Assembly: GCA_964468645.1 (NCBI GenBank)
Contig: CAYXUU010000020.1
Coordinates: 1 to 64,000 of the forward strand
Length of the DNA stretch: 64,000 bases
From: JAIOZK01 sp964468645
Lineage (GTDB): Bacteria; Bacteroidota; Bacteroidia; Bacteroidales; JAIOZK01
Reading direction: 5' to 3'
Shown in pieces: positions 1 to 8,903 of the stretch. Within the stretch, counting starts at the first letter, position 1, and each line of letters opens with the position of its first letter. The notes beneath the pieces are model-generated. The model was given only the letters and a program-made list of their open reading frames with translations, searched no databases and was not told the origin of the DNA. The position numbers were made by a program, and so were the translations under genes.

Positions 1-12
1 AGTTATTTTATT

Positions 13-46
13 CTGTGTAGCCGGGGAACCGGCAGATGGACTTTTG
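13..46 (+). repeat. Partial copy of dispersed 'TGTAGCCGG' hairpin repeat
   Basis: CTGTGTAGCCGGGGAACCGG followed by CAGATGGACTTTTG closely matches the distal end of the two long repeats at 42847-42980 and 51461-51600, which read CTGTARCCGGTTTCCGG then CAGAGG. The CCGG...CCGG core can form a small hairpin. The reverse-oriented string GGTTCCCCGGCTACG at about 63231-63245 matches the same core. Confidence 0.5.
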
Positions 47-63
47 CCTTTATACCTTTGCCT

Positions 64-459
64 TTATACTTGTCCCTTCACAACCCTTATATCCACATCA
101 ATCTCATCCCTGAGATGTTTTTTTACAGTACAAAGACTGGCAGTCTGTATCATTGCCTTTTCATATTTATCAGGAAAATCATCTGGAACATGGATGTCAA
201 TATTGATCTGATCAATGATTCTTTTTACCTGATTGTATTGCTGATTTTGTATTAATCTGATATTTTCAGTTGGGATGCTGCGCTGATCACAGAATGATTT
301 TATATAAATCCCGGCACACGTTCCTAATGATGATAGAAAAAGTGTAAAAGGTTCGGGGAATTCTCCCTCTCCCCCCGATTGAGGATGCTGGTCTGTTTTT
401 ATGGTAAAGCCGTTAATATCGGCAAATACTTTTTTTGGTCCTGCAAAATAGATTTCCAT
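64..459 (-). CDS. OsmC family protein (peroxiredoxin-like)
   Basis: OsmC/Ohr-fold protein of about 131 residues, a family that reduces organic hydroperoxides through two conserved cysteines. The sequence shows the OsmC pattern: a central helix PFTLFLSSLGTCAGIY with the first Cys, and AMIQTASLCTVKKHL near the C-terminus with the second. I chose the ATG at 459 (MEIYFAGPKK). A longer frame reaches 522, but its extra 21 residues translate a low-complexity intergenic run of GTTGAATT units. The next gene upstream on the same strand is the DUF302 gene, about 70 bases from this start, so the two may be co-transcribed. The substrate is not visible from sequence. Confidence 0.85.
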   Translation of the reverse strand: MEIYFAGPKKVFADINGFTIKTDQHPQSGGEGEFPEPFTLFLSSLGTCAGIYIKSFCDQRSIPTENIRLIQNQQYNQVKRIIDQINIDIHVPDDFPDKYEKAMIQTASLCTVKKHLRDEIDVDIRVVKGQV

Positions 460-530
460 TTTTGTTGAATTGTTGAACTGGTGAATTGTTGAATTGTTAT
501 CCGCTAAGCAGTTTATTGGCATTATGCCTG

Positions 531-1010
531 CTAAACCTCCTCAGGCATTTCTGCAATCACCTGTTTGAATAGCTCTGTTACCTCACCTGCCAATGGCGCC
601 AATTCCTCATTGCCGATTGATTCCATTGCTTTCTGTGGATCAATGGCAACAACATCTACGGAACCATCACCATTATCTTTTACGACTACTTTGCATGGCA
701 GATAAAGTCCGATGTATTCTTCGAGTTGTAATGTTTTATAAGCATATGCAGGATCGCAAAATCCCATGATGTAGTAAGGATGCATATCGACATTGTCGAG
801 CTTTTCTTCAAGTTTCTTATGCATTGGTATTTCCGTTATAAGCCCAAAGCCTTTTATTTTAAAAATTTCTTCGGTTTTATCTTTAACCTTTTCAATATCC
901 CCTTTCACGGTTGTTTTAAAGTAATATTTACCTTCCATAACATTTGATTTTTGTGAGTATCCCAGGCTTACCATAAAAACTAAACCCAGAATAATTATAA
1001 ATGTTTTCAT
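531..1010 (-). CDS. Secreted DUF302 family protein
   Basis: 159 residues with an N-terminal signal peptide (hydrophobic residues 3-18, ending GYSQ). The rest matches the DUF302 pattern: an alpha-beta domain with FKIKGFGLITEIPMHKKL, then MGFCDPAYAYKTL and GLYLPCKVVV. DUF302 proteins are small putative metal- or substrate-binding proteins with no firmly established reaction. The domain is complete. It lies upstream of the OsmC gene on the same strand, which could mean a shared redox or stress role, but that is only inferred from position. The ATG at 1010 starts the signal peptide directly. Confidence 0.85.
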   Translation of the reverse strand: MKTFIIILGLVFMVSLGYSQKSNVMEGKYYFKTTVKGDIEKVKDKTEEIFKIKGFGLITEIPMHKKLEEKLDNVDMHPYYIMGFCDPAYAYKTLQLEEYIGLYLPCKVVVKDNGDGSVDVVAIDPQKAMESIGNEELAPLAGEVTELFKQVIAEMPEEV

Positions 1011-1206
1011 AATTTCAAATTTAACAATTGACTCACAATAAACATACCAATATATCTATGTTTTTATCTATGTGAATTACTCAACTGATAACATGGTACA
1101 TAGCTGTACAAAACAATGTTTGTCAACCTGTCAGTGTAGCCACATATTTCCATAATCTGATCTTTCATTTTTTTATAATTTTGGAGTCTCATTTAAAGAC
1201 AAAAAG

Positions 1207-2496
1207 ATGACAGGATTCCAAAAAACCAATTATAAGATTAAATCCTTAATAACAGGAGATACTTACGAAGATGCCGGCTGGATGCTGGAAGGGCCCGAGG
1301 ATAATCAACCGGCATTAATCCGGGCAATTTACGAAAAGAAACAAATAGAGGTTAAGGATGCAAACTACGGATTCTACAAATTTGCTGATTGGTTACCGAT
1401 TAACAAAGTACTCAAGGGTTCATCACCTCCCCAAACATTCAAAAGCGAAGGCCTGGCCAGGGAACTGGATCTGTCCAATTTATTTATCACTTTCAGCGGC
1501 TACTGGCCTGAAAGGGAATGTATGATGAGAACCTGTTCTTTTAAAGAAACCGAAGCTTATTCTGTTTGTGCACGTATGGACGGCAATCAAGACAGGACAC
1601 TTGTTGTTGCTTCTGCTGGCAATACAGCCAGGGCATTCGCCAGGGTTTGTTCTGATAACAATATACCACTGTTGTTGTGTGTTCCTGAAGACAATCTTGA
1701 TGCCTTATGGTTCGATACACCGATAAGGGATTGTGTTAAACTTATTGTTTCAGGGAATGGAAGTGATTATTTCGATGCTATTCATCTGTCGAATCTTGCC
1801 TGTAAGATGGATATGTTTTACCCTGAAGGAGGTGCAAAAAATATCGCACGCCGTGATGGTATGGGAACAACGGTTTTATCTGCAGCAACCACTATCGGAC
1901 AGATTCCCGATTATTATTTCCAGGCTATTGGAAGCGGCACTGGCGCCATTGCGGCCTGGGAAGCAAACCAGCGATTGATTGAAGATGGAAACTTTGGGAA
2001 CAATAAAATGAAACTGATGGTATCGCAGAACTATCCCTTCATTCCAATCTTTGATGCTTGGAAGGCAGGTTCAAGACAGATACTCGCCATGGATGATGAT
2101 ATTGCCCGTAAACAGGCTGCCGAGATCAATGCCAAGGTTTTGTCAAATCGCAAACCACCCTATAGCCTTGTTGGAGGATTGTTTGATGCCCTGACCGATA
2201 CCAATGGTGAAGTCATTTTCGCAAATAATGAAGAAGCCATTATTGCAAACGACCTGTTTGTTAAAACCGAAGGGATCGATTTACATCCTGCTGCGGCTAT
2301 TGCAACGGCTACATTGATACAAGCTGTCAGGGAGCAAAAATTAAACAAAGATGCTCTTGTGATGCTCAATATCACCGGAGGTGGTGAAGAGCGGTTTAAA
2401 AATGAAAATCAGCTGTATTACCTGAAACCATCTTTTGTTTTTGATATAGATCCTGAATTCAGTGATGTTGAACAAACCTTGAAATCCCTGTTTTAA
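1207..2496 (+). CDS. Cysteate synthase (PLP-dependent, threonine-synthase-like)
   Basis: 429 residues of the fold-type II PLP family. The motif RTCSFKETEAY carries the likely Schiff-base lysine K113, ASAGNTARAFARV is the asparagine loop, and AIGSGTGAIAAWEA is the glycine-rich phosphate loop. The whole protein follows the pattern of cysteate synthase, which in Methanosarcina makes cysteate from phosphoserine and sulfite for coenzyme M (about 416 residues there). In Bacteroidota, cysteate feeds capnine/sulfobacin-type sulfonolipids, so I infer sulfonolipid head-group supply. No acyltransferase or reductase of that pathway is nearby, so the gene stands alone. The alternative is a divergent threonine synthase, but the fit to the cysteate-synthase subgroup looks better. 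Confidence 0.8.
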   Translation: MTGFQKTNYKIKSLITGDTYEDAGWMLEGPEDNQPALIRAIYEKKQIEVKDANYGFYKFADWLPINKVLKGSSPPQTFKSEGLARELDLSNLFITFSGYWPERECMMRTCSFKETEAYSVCARMDGNQDRTLVVASAGNTARAFARVCSDNNIPLLLCVPEDNLDALWFDTPIRDCVKLIVSGNGSDYFDAIHLSNLACKMDMFYPEGGAKNIARRDGMGTTVLSAATTIGQIPDYYFQAIGSGTGAIAAWEANQRLIEDGNFGNNKMKLMVSQNYPFIPIFDAWKAGSRQILAMDDDIARKQAAEINAKVLSNRKPPYSLVGGLFDALTDTNGEVIFANNEEAIIANDLFVKTEGIDLHPAAAIATATLIQAVREQKLNKDALVMLNITGGGEERFKNENQLYYLKPSFVFDIDPEFSDVEQTLKSLF

Positions 2497-2502
2497 TTAA
2501 GG

Positions 2503-3861
2503 CTATTTTGTCTTAAAAAACCAGGGTGTATATTCTATCTGAATCTTTGCATAATTTGCAAAACGATGATCGTTTATCGGAATACCTTGCAATTCTTTCA
2601 GGCTATTCTCCGGAAGCATAAATCCATAGCAAAATTCAAATTCAAGATCTTTTCGAATCTCCCAGTCAATGGTAAAATCAAATTCTATCCCGAGGTGTTT
2701 ATCAACTTTGATAAGCGGTGAAATATAAGCATTTGCAAGACCCAGATAATGAACAAAAAGTTTGAAAGTCCATTGATCATTCGGGATGTATCCAAAAGTC
2801 CCAACAATATCGGTAATCCCGGCACTATTCGTTCCTGCTGGATGGATGAAATAACTCATGTCCCCAAAAAAAGGATCACCCTGATTACCATACATGTTAT
2901 AATTGAATGTATTTGATTCTGTGGCTGCTTTTAAGGTATCTGATAAATCGGTACCCGATGCAAACTGATAACCAACACCAAAAATGAACTTACCCAATCG
3001 GGCATTTAACCATGAGGACCATAAGATGGCCTTAAGATCCTTGCCAGCAATTGTTTTCCCCCCCTGAAAATAAAACTCCCCTTCATAAAACAAATGCTCA
3101 TGAAAATTAATATTTGCAAAAACACCGGTGGTAAAATTAACATACAGCACATCAGGGTATGATTTTACAATACTTTTTTGAACAACATATTGATCCCCGG
3201 AAACGGTAATCAGGGTATCGCTGTGAAGGCTGATATCATCCTGTCGCTGGGCCGCATTAACAATATTCATCCATGATATATCAACTTTTCCATCGAGGAT
3301 CTTTTTATTTATCCACAGATAAGTAAGGTATTTATAGAAATTAACATCATAATTGGCTGTAAAGTTGGAAGCGTTCCTGTTATTGATCCCAATACCAAGA
3401 TCAACTTCAAATTCCGTATCGGTATTATCATATCTAAACAAACCTATATCAAATGAATTGCCCCAGTTATTCCAATCGGCATCAGATATTAATCTCCCAT
3501 TATCGTATCCTATTTCCTGCCTTCCCAATTTGAAACTAAAATACTTCCCGGCAAGAAAATTAATCCAGGCTTCATCAATACCCAGGCTATTACTCCCTGC
3601 AAACTGATCCTGCCCCCATACCCTGTCATCCTGCCCGCTGAAATAAAACTGGATCTTTTCTTTTTGATAAAAGAAGTTTATCCTGGTTCTTTGTTCAACA
3701 TAAATCGCCGGATCATCACCACGCACAGGAATTTCCTGATAACCATAGTTGATAAAACTACGGGTTCTTAATTCACCGCCAATTTTGAATTGTGCTTGTG
3801 TATTTAGAAATGAAAAACACATGATACATACAATAATGTAAAAACTTTTTGATGTTTTCAT
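2503..3861 (-). CDS. Alginate-export-type outer-membrane porin
   Basis: 452 residues from the ATG at 3861; a longer frame to 3909 adds 16 unlikely residues before the signal peptide (MKTSKSFYIIVCIMCFSFL..NTQAQ). The mature part is rich in alternating aromatic/polar beta strands and opens with FKIGGELRTRSFINYGYQ, VEQRTRINFFYQKEKI and FSFKLGRQEIGYDNGRLI. This is the layout of the alginate_exp/OprD-like beta-barrel family in Bacteroidota. It ends with an aromatic residue near the C-terminus (YTPWFFKTK). It converges on the cysteate synthase gene with a 6-base gap. The transported substrate cannot be told; alginate is only the family name. Confidence 0.75.
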   Translation of the reverse strand: MKTSKSFYIIVCIMCFSFLNTQAQFKIGGELRTRSFINYGYQEIPVRGDDPAIYVEQRTRINFFYQKEKIQFYFSGQDDRVWGQDQFAGSNSLGIDEAWINFLAGKYFSFKLGRQEIGYDNGRLISDADWNNWGNSFDIGLFRYDNTDTEFEVDLGIGINNRNASNFTANYDVNFYKYLTYLWINKKILDGKVDISWMNIVNAAQRQDDISLHSDTLITVSGDQYVVQKSIVKSYPDVLYVNFTTGVFANINFHEHLFYEGEFYFQGGKTIAGKDLKAILWSSWLNARLGKFIFGVGYQFASGTDLSDTLKAATESNTFNYNMYGNQGDPFFGDMSYFIHPAGTNSAGITDIVGTFGYIPNDQWTFKLFVHYLGLANAYISPLIKVDKHLGIEFDFTIDWEIRKDLEFEFCYGFMLPENSLKELQGIPINDHRFANYAKIQIEYTPWFFKTK

Positions 3862-4227
3862 CCGTCTATAATTTATGTATTTTATTGATAATGAACAGTA
3901 AGCATACAATAATATTTGATCTGGAATTCTGTATGTTAAATTATAAAAAAGTGGGTTATCATGGTAACACTGAGTTAAATTATTTTACAAACATCCTTTT
4001 TCTAAGCGTTGTGTTGAAGTCATTGTACAATGGTCTTGGTATTTTCTGCTATATTTGTATATAGTATATCATCAATTTGCCAGGATCTTTTTTGAGCTGA
4101 ATATCAAAAAAGTTTCTCACTTTAGGTCTTCAGCCTAACTTGAACAATTAGTTACCAAAGTGAACGTGTGTATTATCAACTTAAAACAAAAACTACCAAT
4201 CTTGAAAACAATTAACAATCCGTAGAG
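3862..4227. other. Divergent intergenic region (366 bp)
   Basis: This region separates the minus-strand porin from the plus-strand channel gene. It is AT-rich and contains TATATTTG at 4050-4057, which resembles the Bacteroidota -7 element TAnnTTTG, although no well-spaced -33 TTTG is obvious. I see no coding remnant or strong hairpin. Confidence 0.35.
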
Positions 4228-4869
4228 ATGCTTCTAAAAAACCGCTATTTATTCATAATGATTTCGCTGGTACTATTTCTCATTGTACCTCCATTTATCA
4301 ACAACAGGGTAGCAACCCATTTTATTTTCAGCATATTGTTTACGCTGATACTTTTATTGAGTTCTTTAATATTTTACGAGAAAAAGAAATACCACATTAT
4401 AACCATTTGTGCAGTTCTGGCAGCAATCATAATCACATGGCTGGAACGGCTGCTGAACACTGAAGATGATACCATCAGACGCCTGACCTATATTATTTTA
4501 TTTTGCTTCTTCACCTATGTTACCATAATCCTTTTCAGGTTTTTAATTAAAATCAAGGAGGTGAACAGGGATGCTATTTTTGTTTCCATCAGTATTTATT
4601 TTCTTATGGGTATTATAGGTGGACTGGTTTTTATTGCTATCCATAATATTTACCCTTCAGCTTATTCTTTTCCCGGCTCCATGCCTGTTGATATGGGCGA
4701 TTTCATCTATTTTAGTTTCGTAACCATGACTACCCTGGGATATGGGGATATCACCCCTGCAATACAGGAATCTCAGATGCTTGCTATTTTGTGGAGCATC
4801 TTTGGGCAGTTTTACCTGGCTATTATTGTGGCAGTGATGGTTGGGAAATTTATTGCGAAACCGAAATAA
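4228..4869 (+). CDS. Potassium channel protein, TLGYGD filter
   Basis: 213 residues with about six hydrophobic segments: roughly 8-24, 32-48, 55-70, 87-107, 117-137 and 185-207. The selectivity filter MTTLGYGDITP sits between the last two segments, as in the pore module of K+ channels (ion_trans_2). The first four segments lack an obvious arginine-rich S4 voltage sensor and no RCK/TrkA-N domain follows, so gating is unknown. It acts in the inner membrane. It is read alone from a 366-bp divergent region. The ATG at 4228 begins a basic-then-hydrophobic N-terminus and is the natural start. Confidence 0.85.
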   Translation: MLLKNRYLFIMISLVLFLIVPPFINNRVATHFIFSILFTLILLLSSLIFYEKKKYHIITICAVLAAIIITWLERLLNTEDDTIRRLTYIILFCFFTYVTIILFRFLIKIKEVNRDAIFVSISIYFLMGIIGGLVFIAIHNIYPSAYSFPGSMPVDMGDFIYFSFVTMTTLGYGDITPAIQESQMLAILWSIFGQFYLAIIVAVMVGKFIAKPK

Positions 4870-5059
4870 GGGTACCCACCCCCAAAAAGGGTGAACGCCC
4901 TATTCTTCATATTCAATTTCAGAACCCTAGTGATTTTCCCAATCTGGGAAGCTAAATATTCGCAACCTGTTTGTGTTCTCTCTATATATCAACGATTTAA
5001 ATCTGATGGCACACAAATTGTTAAGTATATTGCTCATTCGAAATTTAAAACAATATATA

Positions 5060-5422
5060 ATGAAAAGAATAATTTTTTTAGTCATAATCGGAACTGCACT
5101 GGTTTTCACTTCATGCACAAAAGAATTTGATGAAATTAAACCGGTGGAATCAAATAGTATAGAAAATATAAGTGTCCCTTCAAATTTTGATTGGAAAACT
5201 TTTAAGGATGTCACCTTAAATCTCACTGGAAAAGCAAACAGTCTGGTTGAGGTAATTTCCGAAAAAGGAGTAGTTTACCAGAGAGCTTACCTTACAAAAG
5301 ATGAGCTTTATTCGATGAAACTATCCGTACCAACTTATGAAACATCTGTCAGGTTATTGTTTATGGGTCAAAATATAGAAATTGACCTCAATGATGATGT
5401 AATTAATTATGAGTTTATTTAA
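5060..5422 (+). CDS. Small lipoprotein, homologous to N-domain of the LruC protein
   Basis: 120 residues from the ATG at 5060 (MKRIIFLVIIGTALVFTSC). A frame to 4973 adds implausible sequence. TSC is the lipobox, so this is a lipid-anchored envelope protein. The mature part (ISVPSNFDWKTFKDVTLNL, then MKLSVPTYETSVRLL) aligns along its length with residues about 55-155 of the LruC lipoprotein encoded at 10314-12500 (LNIPANFDWKLIKTLDVDI, VTIPSYVEVVL). It ends 39 bases before the next LruC gene and is almost certainly in one operon with it, so the pair looks like a split form of the fused protein. Function is unknown. Confidence 0.75.
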   Translation: MKRIIFLVIIGTALVFTSCTKEFDEIKPVESNSIENISVPSNFDWKTFKDVTLNLTGKANSLVEVISEKGVVYQRAYLTKDELYSMKLSVPTYETSVRLLFMGQNIEIDLNDDVINYEFI

Positions 5423-5461
5423 AATCAGGGAGCTTATTTGCACAAATTAACAAACAAGAAT

Positions 5462-7732
5462 ATGAAAACTTTAAGTTTATTATCAATAAATATGATTAAA
5501 ACAAGAATTTCCAGCAGTGTAATATTCAAGATCCTTGCACTGAATCTTTTACTGCTGTCTGCAACTCAAATTGCATCAGGTCAATCATTTATTCTCGACC
5601 TGCAGTATAATCCCATGAGCTTCACCAATGCTGCGCGGACCATTATAAATGATCCGGGTAATAATGGTGGTTTAAACCAGGGATCAATTCATAAATATAC
5701 AGATGTTGCAACTGTTAATGGCATTACAATATACGCACTCCTTACTATTCTGGAAGTAGATAATGCAACAATTAAAAACTTTGATGATGATATAGAAACC
5801 GGGGACAGCGACAGGTTTCAACCCAGAATAGGTGCCGGTAGTGGAGGAGGACATATACTGTACCAACTCGAATTCTTCAATACGGCTAATGATGACCCGG
5901 CATTTTTATATAATTACTGGTTCACAGGAGTTGATGTTGATGGAAGCAGTTCTGCATCCGGTTATAGAGAGTTTGCTGAACTTGGTGGATATACAAGTTA
6001 CCAGGTTGATGCCAGCACCATGTTAACAATATCTACCAACCCGGTTACAGGCAGAACCCGTTTTCTCGGAAGACAGGGCAGCTTAAGTGGTGTAACATTT
6101 GACAATACAGCATCTTATATTGCAAATTTTTCAAACCCGAACAATACAATAACTTTCGCACTGGGTGTTTCCGAATATAACAACGAAAGATATTTTTCAA
6201 TACAACTTGGCGCTCCAGATCCTGAAGGCCCGTTTGACAATCCTGTTACTATAAATAATCCTTTGCCCATTGCTGTTGATGATGTTGGCACCACCATTTA
6301 CAGTTCAGTTGGTGGAACCTCGGTAAGCAATGTACTGGATAACGATCTTTTCGATGGTTCTCCTGTAGTACCATCGGCCGTGAATATTTCGGTTGTTGAT
6401 CCGGCTTCTAATCCTGGAGTAGTATTAAACACATCCACAGGTGAAGTAACCGTTGCCCCCGGAACACCAACCGGAACCTATACGATTATTTATCAGATTT
6501 GTATGGTAGCATCGCCATCAGATTGCGATGTAGCTACCATAACTGTGGAAGTATTACAAATGGAAGCTGATCTGGCTGTTACAAAAACAGGCACGCCAAA
6601 TCCAGCAGCGGTTGGGCAAACAATTACTTATACTATTGCTGTAACCAATAATGGACCGAATGATGCAGTTGATGTCGAAGTAGAAGACATTTTACACTCT
6701 GAATTAACGTTTGTAAGTGCAATCCCATCAACAGGTACATGGTCTGCCCCTACCTGGGAAATCGGAACTATGGCAAATAGTGCATCTGAAACTTTAACGA
6801 TTACTGCAACAGTTAATACCGGCGTTATTGGAACTGTTAGCAACACCGCTACAGTATCCAGTAATACCACCGATCCGAATTCCGCTAACAACAGTGCCAC
6901 GGCTTTGATCACTGTTGAATCATCAGGTCCTATCAACAACCATTTTCCGGCTGCAGGATTTGGCACACTGGCTTTTGAAGATCTCTGGCCTGCAAAAGGA
7001 GACTATGATTTTAATGACCTTGTTCTGGACTATCAGTTTGAAATTACTACCAACACAGGCAATATGGTTGAACAGGTAGTCGGCACATTTATTATTCAGG
7101 CTTTTGGTGCCGGTTTTGAAAATGGATTTGGGTTCCAGCTATCTGACGCCATAAATCCCACCGACCTTACTGTTACGGGATATAGTTTAACAGAAACATA
7201 TATCACGCTGGAAGGTAATGGAACTGAAGCCGGACAATCAAAACCTACAATTATTGTTTATGACAATGCATTTAATGAAATGGAACACCCGGGTATGGGA
7301 ATCGGTGTTAATACAGAGCCTTCTGCCCCTTATGTTACACCGGTTACTTTAACGATTACTATCACATTCCCGACGGATACTTATTCATATAACGATCTTA
7401 ATATTGCCAGTTTCAATCCGTTCCTTATTGTAAATCTCGACAGGTCTGTTGAAGTACATTTGCCTGACTACCTGCCTACTGATCTGGCTGATCTGGGTTT
7501 ATTTGGAACACTTGAGGATGATACAAATCCAGCAACTGGTAAGTACTATAAAACCGAGAATAACTTACCCTGGGCTATTCACCTCTATGAAAGTTTTGAA
7601 TATCCTATTGAAAAGAGAGAAATTAACACAGCATACAACCATTTTATCGAATGGGCTGAAAGCGGAGGAAGCACCTATACAGATTGGTATCAGGATCTTT
7701 CTGGTTACAGAAATGATTCGAATATTTACTAA
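5462..7732 (+). CDS. Secreted LruC-domain protein with DUF11 repeat
   Basis: 756 residues. The ATG at 5462 is preferred over an upstream in-frame TTG at 5438. A signal peptide (about residues 1-41, ending ASGQS) is followed by an unassigned beta-rich N-domain (43-265), an Ig/CshA-like repeat starting PIAVDDVG (about 267-365), a DUF11 repeat (ADLAVTKTGTPNPAAVGQTI, about 369-490) and a C-terminal LruC/DUF4842 domain (GTLAFEDLWPAKGDYDFNDL at about 501, ending with the LPWAIHL...YTDWY...GYRND pattern). The acidic DxNDLVxDY strings suggest calcium binding. It is probably surface-exposed. It follows the small LruC-N lipoprotein by 39 bases, suggesting partnership, and a strong terminator follows. 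Confidence 0.8.
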   Translation: MKTLSLLSINMIKTRISSSVIFKILALNLLLLSATQIASGQSFILDLQYNPMSFTNAARTIINDPGNNGGLNQGSIHKYTDVATVNGITIYALLTILEVDNATIKNFDDDIETGDSDRFQPRIGAGSGGGHILYQLEFFNTANDDPAFLYNYWFTGVDVDGSSSASGYREFAELGGYTSYQVDASTMLTISTNPVTGRTRFLGRQGSLSGVTFDNTASYIANFSNPNNTITFALGVSEYNNERYFSIQLGAPDPEGPFDNPVTINNPLPIAVDDVGTTIYSSVGGTSVSNVLDNDLFDGSPVVPSAVNISVVDPASNPGVVLNTSTGEVTVAPGTPTGTYTIIYQICMVASPSDCDVATITVEVLQMEADLAVTKTGTPNPAAVGQTITYTIAVTNNGPNDAVDVEVEDILHSELTFVSAIPSTGTWSAPTWEIGTMANSASETLTITATVNTGVIGTVSNTATVSSNTTDPNSANNSATALITVESSGPINNHFPAAGFGTLAFEDLWPAKGDYDFNDLVLDYQFEITTNTGNMVEQVVGTFIIQAFGAGFENGFGFQLSDAINPTDLTVTGYSLTETYITLEGNGTEAGQSKPTIIVYDNAFNEMEHPGMGIGVNTEPSAPYVTPVTLTITITFPTDTYSYNDLNIASFNPFLIVNLDRSVEVHLPDYLPTDLADLGLFGTLEDDTNPATGKYYKTENNLPWAIHLYESFEYPIEKREINTAYNHFIEWAESGGSTYTDWYQDLSGYRNDSNIY

Positions 7733-7756
7733 ACTAAACCTTTATTTATCACAAAG

Positions 7757-7782
7757 AACCCGGGCTTATGGTCCGGGTTTTT
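7757..7782 (+). terminator. Rho-independent terminator of the LruC operon
   Basis: A 7-bp stem AACCCGG / CCGGGTT with a 9-base loop is followed directly by TTTTTCTTT, 25 bases after the LruC stop codon. Confidence 0.85.
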
Positions 7783-7929
7783 CTTTATATTTTTAGAATA
7801 CTGATAGCACGGATCTCCGAACACGGATAAGAACATATTTAAATTGATAAAATCAGCAAAACAGTTATCACAGTAATCATTGTCACTGACAGAATAGTGT
7901 TTTAATGATTTAATCGCAGAGAACGATGA

Positions 7930-8064
7930 GGGGGTGTATCACAACCTGGTTTAACCGCGAAGCACACAAAGATTCCGCAAAGATCCCGAGTTACTAATAC
8001 ACTGTCTGACAATTCTTTGCGGATTTTGTGGTTAAGTCAATATTAAAGTTGTGATACAGCCCCC
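7930..8064. repeat. Nested long imperfect palindrome
   Basis: The outer arms GGGGGTGTATCACAAC (7930-7945) and GTTGTGATACAGCCCCC (8048-8064) are inverted copies with one extra base. Inside them, TTAACCGCGAAGC...CCGCAAAGAT and TTCTTTGCGGATTTTGTGGTTAA form a second inverted pair. The whole could fold into one long hairpin. No coding potential was found here or in the following 300 bases, up to the LruC remnant. Confidence 0.7.
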
Positions 8065-8377
8065 TGCAATTTTATTATTTTTAAACCGTCAAATTGAATA
8101 GTAAATGCCTAAATCAATGAAACTTACGTTATAACTTTCAATCTTCTAACTTCTAGTTACCAGTATCTGCCAGACGGGCTCCCGGCTAATCAATCCTGAT
8201 TTCAGGGGTGCGTTTTTCGGCATGTGTGAATTCATCATTATGAGATTTGGAGCTTGAATTTTGGAATTCATCAATATCTAATGCTTCATCTTAAAACAAC
8301 CTGTTATTGGTAAAAAGAATTGATAAATTTTCAACTTTTTGAAGTGTTTAGGTAACATTGTTGAACCTTGATTCTCT

Positions 8378-8744
8378 TCAATCACTTCCGTATATATTAT
8401 CATCATTCCTGTACCCGGGTTCATCAAGGTACCAGTCAGTATAGCTTGTACCGGAAGATATAGCCCAGGTTTCGAATTTCAGATAAGCTATCAGGATATC
8501 CGCTTTTTCGATCGGATAATCAAAACTGACAGGTATCTCAACAACCCATGGTAAGATATTTTCCGTCACATAGTATCGGTTTCCACAACATTTCCGCCTG
8601 GTATGGTATTAAATATGGCACTGTTATAAATTGTATTGATTGCATCATATGGGATAATGACAGTATGATCGTTATGGCCATTTTCATATCCTTTTGCATT
8701 CATATTCAGGTTACCTAATGCATGCACATAACCTGTAACATTAT
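8378..8744 (-). pseudogene. Decayed LruC-domain gene (C-terminal part)
   Basis: Two reading frames on the minus strand match the LruC domain in order. The first (8744 to about 8585) reads NVTGYVHALGNLNMNAKGYE then NGHNDHTVIIPYD, matching SVSGYDIASGSIFTLSANG and ESGQSDATIIGWD of the intact neighbour. The second (to 8378) reads RYYVTENILPWVVEIP and then GTSYTDWYLDEPGYRND, matching that protein's last 50 residues. Between them about 70 residues are missing and the frame shifts at about 8583. There is no start codon or signal peptide. It lies between the two intact LruC loci, so it is a dying third copy. Confidence 0.8.
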
Positions 8745-8903
8745 CTTGTGACTATCAATGATCGGTTAAAAACCAACTCTAAACCCTCAACTCTCAACAA
8801 TTCAACTTTTCAACTTTTCAACCATCAACTATCAACTATCAACCACCTTATTCATAAGATATAAAGGAATATTTCAGGTTAGGCAACAACCCTGCTATAA
8901 CAA

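Noticed and set aside
4866..4905. Possible terminator after the K+ channel gene
   Set aside because: AGGGTACCCACCC and GGGTGAACGCCCT pair only imperfectly and no T run follows.
4927..5226. 99-codon minus-strand frame over the small lipoprotein gene
   Set aside because: Antisense to a gene with clear lipobox and homology; no features of its own.
8761..8850. CAACTATCAACT/CAACTTTTCAAC short repeats
   Set aside because: Low-complexity intergenic runs, similar to those at 466-500; no regular unit or function visible.
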